From Tissierellia bacterium (lineage in GTDB: Bacteria; Bacillota_A; Clostridia; Tissierellales; Peptoniphilaceae), in NCBI GenBank assembly GCA_012513395.1, contig JAAZCH010000284.1, forward strand, positions 1-9,531: 9,531 nucleotides of DNA. Direction: 5' to 3'. The translations under genes and the position numbers were made by a program. The notes beneath the pieces were generated by a model. The model was not told where the DNA came from and ran no database searches. It worked only from the letters and a program-made list of their open reading frames with translations. Below are positions 6,632-9,531 of the stretch, piece after piece (within the stretch, counting starts at the first letter, position 1; each line of letters starts with the position of its first letter).

Positions 6632-7975
6632 ATGTATTTTAAAAAGATAGAAAGCAAAGGGCTTGCACACTTTTCCTATATCATCGGGGATGGAAATGAA
6701 GCGGCAATAATAGACCCAAGAAGAGATGTGGAAGAATATCTCGATAGCACTCGAAGAGAAGGACTAAAAATTAAATACATTTTTGAAACCCATAGAAACG
6801 AAGACTATATAGTCGGCTCCAAGGAACTTGGGATTAAGTCAGGTGCAAAGATATTTATATCAGGACATGAAGACTTAGGATATGAATATGGAGAAGAGAT
6901 TTTCGACGGTCAGACATTCGAAATAGGAAGCCTAACCATAAAGGCGATTCACACTCCAGGACATACCTTGGGACATTTATCTTATGCGTTATATGAAAAG
7001 GATGAAGATATGCCCCTTATGGTATTTACAGGGGATAGCTTATTCATTGGAGACTTGGGACGAACCGACTTCTATGGAGAAGAGAACTTGGAAAAGATGA
7101 CGGGTATGCTCTATGATAGCGTGATGGAAAAACTTTTTCCCCTAGGAGATGGAGTTTTAGTTTTCCCAGCCCACGGAGCAGGATCTGCTTGTGGAGATAA
7201 TATGGCAGATAGACCTTTCTCCACATTGGGATATGAAAAGCGATCCAATCCGTCCCTACAAGTTTCATCCAGAGAAGAATTTATCGAAAAATTCGCCAGC
7301 ATGAGAATAAAACCTAGATACTTTGATAAGATGGAAGTTTTCAACGTGAAGGGCGCGCCATTTATCCATGGACAAATTGCCCTATCTGCAGTAGATCTTA
7401 AAGAAGTAGAAGAAAATGGATATGTCATATTGGATTGTAGGAGCAAGGAAGCTTTCTGGGGCGGACACATACCCGGATCTAACTTTATCAGTGCGCCTAA
7501 CTTTTCTAGATATGCAGGTTCTATTTTCGAGTTGGATACTCCTTTGGTACTAAATCTTATTTCATCTGATGAATGCACTCTAGATGAATTATACTGGATG
7601 TGCAGAAGAGTTGGATTCGATAATGTCAAAGGCTATCTAAAAGAAGGAGTAAATTCCCTAATGGACTTAGACAGAAGTTCAGTGAGATTTCCTACCATTA
7701 GCCCAGAAGATTTTATTGAGCTAGAAGGGGATCATATACTTTTGGACGTGAGATTGCCAGGGGCAGAAGTTGGCGAAAAATTGCAAAAGAATTGGATAAA
7801 TATTCCGCTCCAAGTCCTTTATAAAAATTTGGATAAACTAGACAAAAACAAAAAGATTTACGTTTTGTGCGGCTCGAGTGAAAGGGCAACTACGGGAGCA
7901 GCCTTTTTAAAAAATGAAGGCTATGACCCAGTAGTAATAACAGGCGGATATCTTGCATTGGAGCCACTGCTTTAA
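6632..7975 (+). CDS. cstB: CstB-like persulfide dioxygenase/sulfurtransferase (MBL, pseudo-rhodanese, rhodanese)
   Basis: A 447-residue protein with the three-part layout and length of Staphylococcus CstB. Residues 1-205 are a metallo-beta-lactamase domain of the persulfide-dioxygenase type; 255-345 a rhodanese fold whose loop (VLNLISSDE) lacks the catalytic cysteine; 355-447 a rhodanese with the active loop CGSSER (C413). The usual HxHxDH motif reads HRNEDY (54-59), but likely iron ligands by comparison with ETHE1, H54, H111 (PGHTLGH) and D135 (GDSLF), are present. C187 in GSACG may match the extra cysteine of CstB. The family turns low-molecular-weight thiol persulfides and sulfide-derived persulfides into thiosulfate and sulfite, using oxygen. 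The site GGAAGG precedes the ATG. It follows aspA by 40 bases; a possible -10 (TATACT, 6604-6609) lacks a good -35. No CstR-type regulator gene is in the window. A strong terminator ends the unit. Confidence 0.82.
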   Translation: MYFKKIESKGLAHFSYIIGDGNEAAIIDPRRDVEEYLDSTRREGLKIKYIFETHRNEDYIVGSKELGIKSGAKIFISGHEDLGYEYGEEIFDGQTFEIGSLTIKAIHTPGHTLGHLSYALYEKDEDMPLMVFTGDSLFIGDLGRTDFYGEENLEKMTGMLYDSVMEKLFPLGDGVLVFPAHGAGSACGDNMADRPFSTLGYEKRSNPSLQVSSREEFIEKFASMRIKPRYFDKMEVFNVKGAPFIHGQIALSAVDLKEVEENGYVILDCRSKEAFWGGHIPGSNFISAPNFSRYAGSIFELDTPLVLNLISSDECTLDELYWMCRRVGFDNVKGYLKEGVNSLMDLDRSSVRFPTISPEDFIELEGDHILLDVRLPGAEVGEKLQKNWINIPLQVLYKNLDKLDKNKKIYVLCGSSERATTGAAFLKNEGYDPVVITGGYLALEPLL

Positions 7976-7980
7976 AATTT

Positions 7981-8008
7981 GGGAGGCGAGTATTTCATCG
8001 CCTCTTTT
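7981..8008 (+). terminator. intrinsic terminator after the CstB-like gene
   Basis: GAGGCGA (7983-7989) pairs perfectly with TCGCCTC (7998-8004) around an 8-base loop, followed by TTTT; two G-U pairs can extend the base. It begins six bases after the stop codon and separates this unit from the flavodoxin-ferredoxin gene. Confidence 0.85.
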
Positions 8009-8034
8009 CATTAGATCAAGAAGGGGAGTTAATT

Positions 8035-8793
8035 ATGTTGTACAATATTAAATTTAGTCCGACAGGCGGGACTGCTAAGGTTTCAGATCATTTGGCGAAA
8101 TATTTAAATATGGAAAAAAGAGATGTAGATTTGATGAAAGAATCTCCAAAATTGGAATTTTCAAAAAATGATTTGATTATATTTGCGGCACCGGTATATA
8201 GCGGCAGAATACCCCAAATTGCCAAAGACTATATCAAAACCCTATCTGGCAAAGGGGCAAAAGCAGTTAGCCTAGCAGTTTATGGAAATAGAGACTACGA
8301 CAATGCTCTTTTGGAAATGAATGAGGCTTTAGAAGAAGGCGGATTTGAAGTCATCGGAAGTGGAGCATTCGTTTCAAAACACTCCATAATAACCAGCATA
8401 GCTTCCAAAAGGCCGGATGAAAACGACCTAAAAGATATAGAAAAATTTGGAGATAATATTTTAGAGTTATTTGCAAAAGGAATTAAGCTTAATCCCCCAG
8501 AGGTAAAAGGGTCAGGGCCATTTGAGGAAATAAAACCAGGTTCCAAAATAGACTGTAACGAAGATTGTATATTTTGTGGCGATTGCGTAGAAGTTTGTCC
8601 AGTAGGAGTAATTCCAGAAGATGAACCTAATACCACCATGGATGGATGCATAATGTGTATGGCGTGTCGAGAAATATGCCCAGTAGATGCAAGGGGGCTA
8701 GAGCCTGAAAGATATGAAGTTACAAAGGCGAGGCTCGACGAACTAACTAAAGAACACAGACCCAATGAGATGTATTACGCCACTGTAAAATGA
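8035..8793 (+). CDS. EFR1-type flavodoxin-ferredoxin electron-transfer protein
   Basis: A 252-residue cytoplasmic redox protein. Residues 1-150 are a flavodoxin-like fold with the phosphate-binding loop FSPTGGTAKVS (7-17) and FAAPVYSGRIP (50-60), as in EFR1-family proteins. Residues 174-216 form a two-cluster ferredoxin: CIFCGDCVEVCP (C178, C181, C184, C188) and CIMCMACREICP (C205, C208, C211, C215), enough for two [4Fe-4S] clusters, with the fourth ligand of each supplied by the other motif. An extra cysteine, C174, lies just ahead. Such proteins pass electrons between FMN and iron-sulfur clusters in anaerobes; the partner here is unknown. The ribosome binding site GGGGAG lies six bases before the ATG. 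It stands alone between a terminator and the malic enzyme promoter; no clear promoter of its own is visible in the short 8009-8034 gap. Confidence 0.88.
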   Translation: MLYNIKFSPTGGTAKVSDHLAKYLNMEKRDVDLMKESPKLEFSKNDLIIFAAPVYSGRIPQIAKDYIKTLSGKGAKAVSLAVYGNRDYDNALLEMNEALEEGGFEVIGSGAFVSKHSIITSIASKRPDENDLKDIEKFGDNILELFAKGIKLNPPEVKGSGPFEEIKPGSKIDCNEDCIFCGDCVEVCPVGVIPEDEPNTTMDGCIMCMACREICPVDARGLEPERYEVTKARLDELTKEHRPNEMYYATVK

Positions 8794-8811
8794 GGAAAAT
8801 GTTTCGCTAAA

Positions 8812-8830
8812 TGCCTTTAAAGAAAAGGCA
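8812..8830 (+). other. stem-loop between the EFR1 gene and the malic enzyme gene
   Basis: TGCCTTT (8812-8818) pairs with AAAGGCA (8824-8830) around a 5-base loop. It lacks a following U-tract, so it is a poor terminator. It covers the place where the -35 of the malic enzyme promoter should lie, so it could be an operator. Confidence 0.5.
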
Positions 8831-8831
8831 A

Positions 8832-8853
8832 ATGTGTTATAATATAATCACAT
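8832..8853 (+). promoter_or_regulatory. extended -10 promoter overlapped by a palindrome, malic enzyme gene
   Basis: TATAAT (8838-8843) is preceded by TGT, an extended -10, about 45 bases before the start codon. The -35 is weak (TTTAAA at 8816-8821, 16-base spacing). The arms ATGTG (8832-8836) and CACAT (8849-8853) are perfect inverses and bracket the -10, as an operator would. The regulator is unknown. Confidence 0.6.
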
Positions 8854-8888
8854 GATAAAATAATTTAACAATTTAGAGGAGGAAGCAA

Positions 8889-9531
8889 ATGTCATTAAGA
8901 GAAGAAGCATTAAAGCTACATAAGGATAACCAAGGTAAAATAGAGGTTGTTAGCAAGGTTAAGGTGGAAAACGCAGAAGACCTATCCTTAGCTTATACAC
9001 CAGGAGTAGCAGAACCATGTAAAGATATAGCTGAAAATCCAGAATTAGTTTACGACTACACTAACAAAGGAAATGTAGTAGCAGTAGTAACAGACGGATC
9101 AGCAGTTTTAGGACTAGGAAATATAGGTTCCAGAGCAGGAATGCCAGTAATGGAAGGAAAAGCTGTGCTATTTAAATCCTTCGCAGGAGTAGACGCATTC
9201 CCTATTTGTGTAGAATCCCAAGACAAAGAAGACATCATCAACACTGTAATCCAAATCGCACCTACATTTGGCGGAATCAATCTAGAAGACATAGCAGCGC
9301 CAAAATGTTTTGAAATCGAAGCAAGACTTAAAGAAGCTCTAGATATTCCAGTATTCCACGATGACCAACACGGTACAGCTATCGTAGTATTAGCAGGAAT
9401 CATCAACGGACTTAAAGTAGTAGGAAAGAAAATGGAAGACGTAACAGCAGCAATCAGTGGAGCAGGCGCAGCAGGAATTGCAATTGCAAAGCTATTAGTT
9501 AACGCTGGTATGAAAGACGTAATAATTTGTA
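8889..9531 (+). CDS. malic enzyme, short bacterial type, partial (C-terminus beyond right edge)
   Basis: 214 codons are seen before the window ends; the full enzyme is normally about 390-410 residues, so nearly half is missing. It decarboxylates L-malate to pyruvate and CO2 with NAD or NADP; cofactor preference cannot be read from this part. Visible motifs: AYTPGV with the catalytic tyrosine (Y36), DGSAVLGLGNIG (69-80), EGKAVLF with the catalytic lysine (K91), the acidic pair of INLEDIAAP (E133, D134), FHDDQHGT (157-163, metal ligands), and the start of the dinucleotide-binding domain GAGAAGIA (191-198). AGGAGG (8877-8882) lies six bases before the ATG. Codon use is strongly biased to GCA, GTA and GGA, as in aspA, which suggests high expression. 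With aspA it fits an aspartate-to-pyruvate route. Confidence 0.93.
   Translation, partial: MSLREEALKLHKDNQGKIEVVSKVKVENAEDLSLAYTPGVAEPCKDIAENPELVYDYTNKGNVVAVVTDGSAVLGLGNIGSRAGMPVMEGKAVLFKSFAGVDAFPICVESQDKEDIINTVIQIAPTFGGINLEDIAAPKCFEIEARLKEALDIPVFHDDQHGTAIVVLAGIINGLKVVGKKMEDVTAAISGAGAAGIAIAKLLVNAGMKDVIIC

Noticed and set aside
7111..7629. 172-residue open frame on the minus strand inside the CstB-like gene
   Set aside because: It lies wholly antisense to a well-supported gene, has no recognisable motif, and no ribosome binding site was noted; it is a shadow frame. The other antisense frames within the large genes are rejected for the same reason.
8832..8853. CRP/FNR-type binding site
   Set aside because: The arms resemble TGTG and CACA but the spacing is four bases too wide for the classical site, so it is reported only as a palindrome.

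Overview
The window looks like a chromosomal segment of a low-GC Gram-positive anaerobe, probably a clostridium-like (Tissierellia or Clostridia type) fermenter. The reasons are the AT-rich DNA with heavy use of AGA, ATA and GGA codons, strong AGGAGG-type ribosome binding sites, a flavodoxin-ferredoxin of the EFR1 type, and aspartase and malic enzyme genes typical of amino-acid fermentation. Genus is not determinable from the sequence alone. No rRNA, tRNA, CRISPR array, transposase or phage gene is visible.

Layout. Positions 1-970 (minus strand) hold a two-gene operon: a DUF2089-type zinc-ribbon/HTH protein followed by a DUF4097-like protein that runs off the left edge. The two proteins share a short helical SHOCT-like module, at the C-terminus of one and the N-terminus of the other. 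A consensus-like extended -10 promoter drives this pair from the divergent intergenic region (971-1250). On the plus strand, 1251-4090 is a tight two-gene operon: a plant/COG3572-type glutamate-cysteine ligase and a large ATP-grasp ligase of unassigned substrate. A structured, repeat-like 220-base spacer (4091-4312) precedes an MgtC/SapB-family membrane protein (4313-5065), which ends in a terminator. From 5173 an aspartate ammonia-lyase gene with its own promoter is followed after 40 bases by a CstB-like metallo-beta-lactamase/pseudo-rhodanese/rhodanese protein, which ends in a clear terminator (7981-8008). An EFR1-type flavodoxin-ferredoxin gene (8035-8793) comes next. A malic enzyme gene with its own strong promoter, overlapped by a palindrome, runs off the right edge.

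How the genes may work together. The ligase pair probably makes gamma-glutamylcysteine and then a gamma-Glu-Cys-X compound, either glutathione by a non-canonical second enzyme or a different thiol. The CstB-like protein belongs to a family that acts on low-molecular-weight thiol persulfides, so thiol synthesis and thiol-persulfide metabolism lie within about 3 kb of each other. Aspartase (aspartate to fumarate plus ammonia) and malic enzyme (malate to pyruvate plus CO2) fit a C4-dicarboxylate route from aspartate to pyruvate, with fumarase needed from elsewhere in the genome. No dramatic new system is evident. The best candidates for follow-up are the unassigned ATP-grasp ligase with its GshA partner, the variant metal motif and thiol link of the CstB-like protein, and the structured spacer upstream of the mgtC-family gene.
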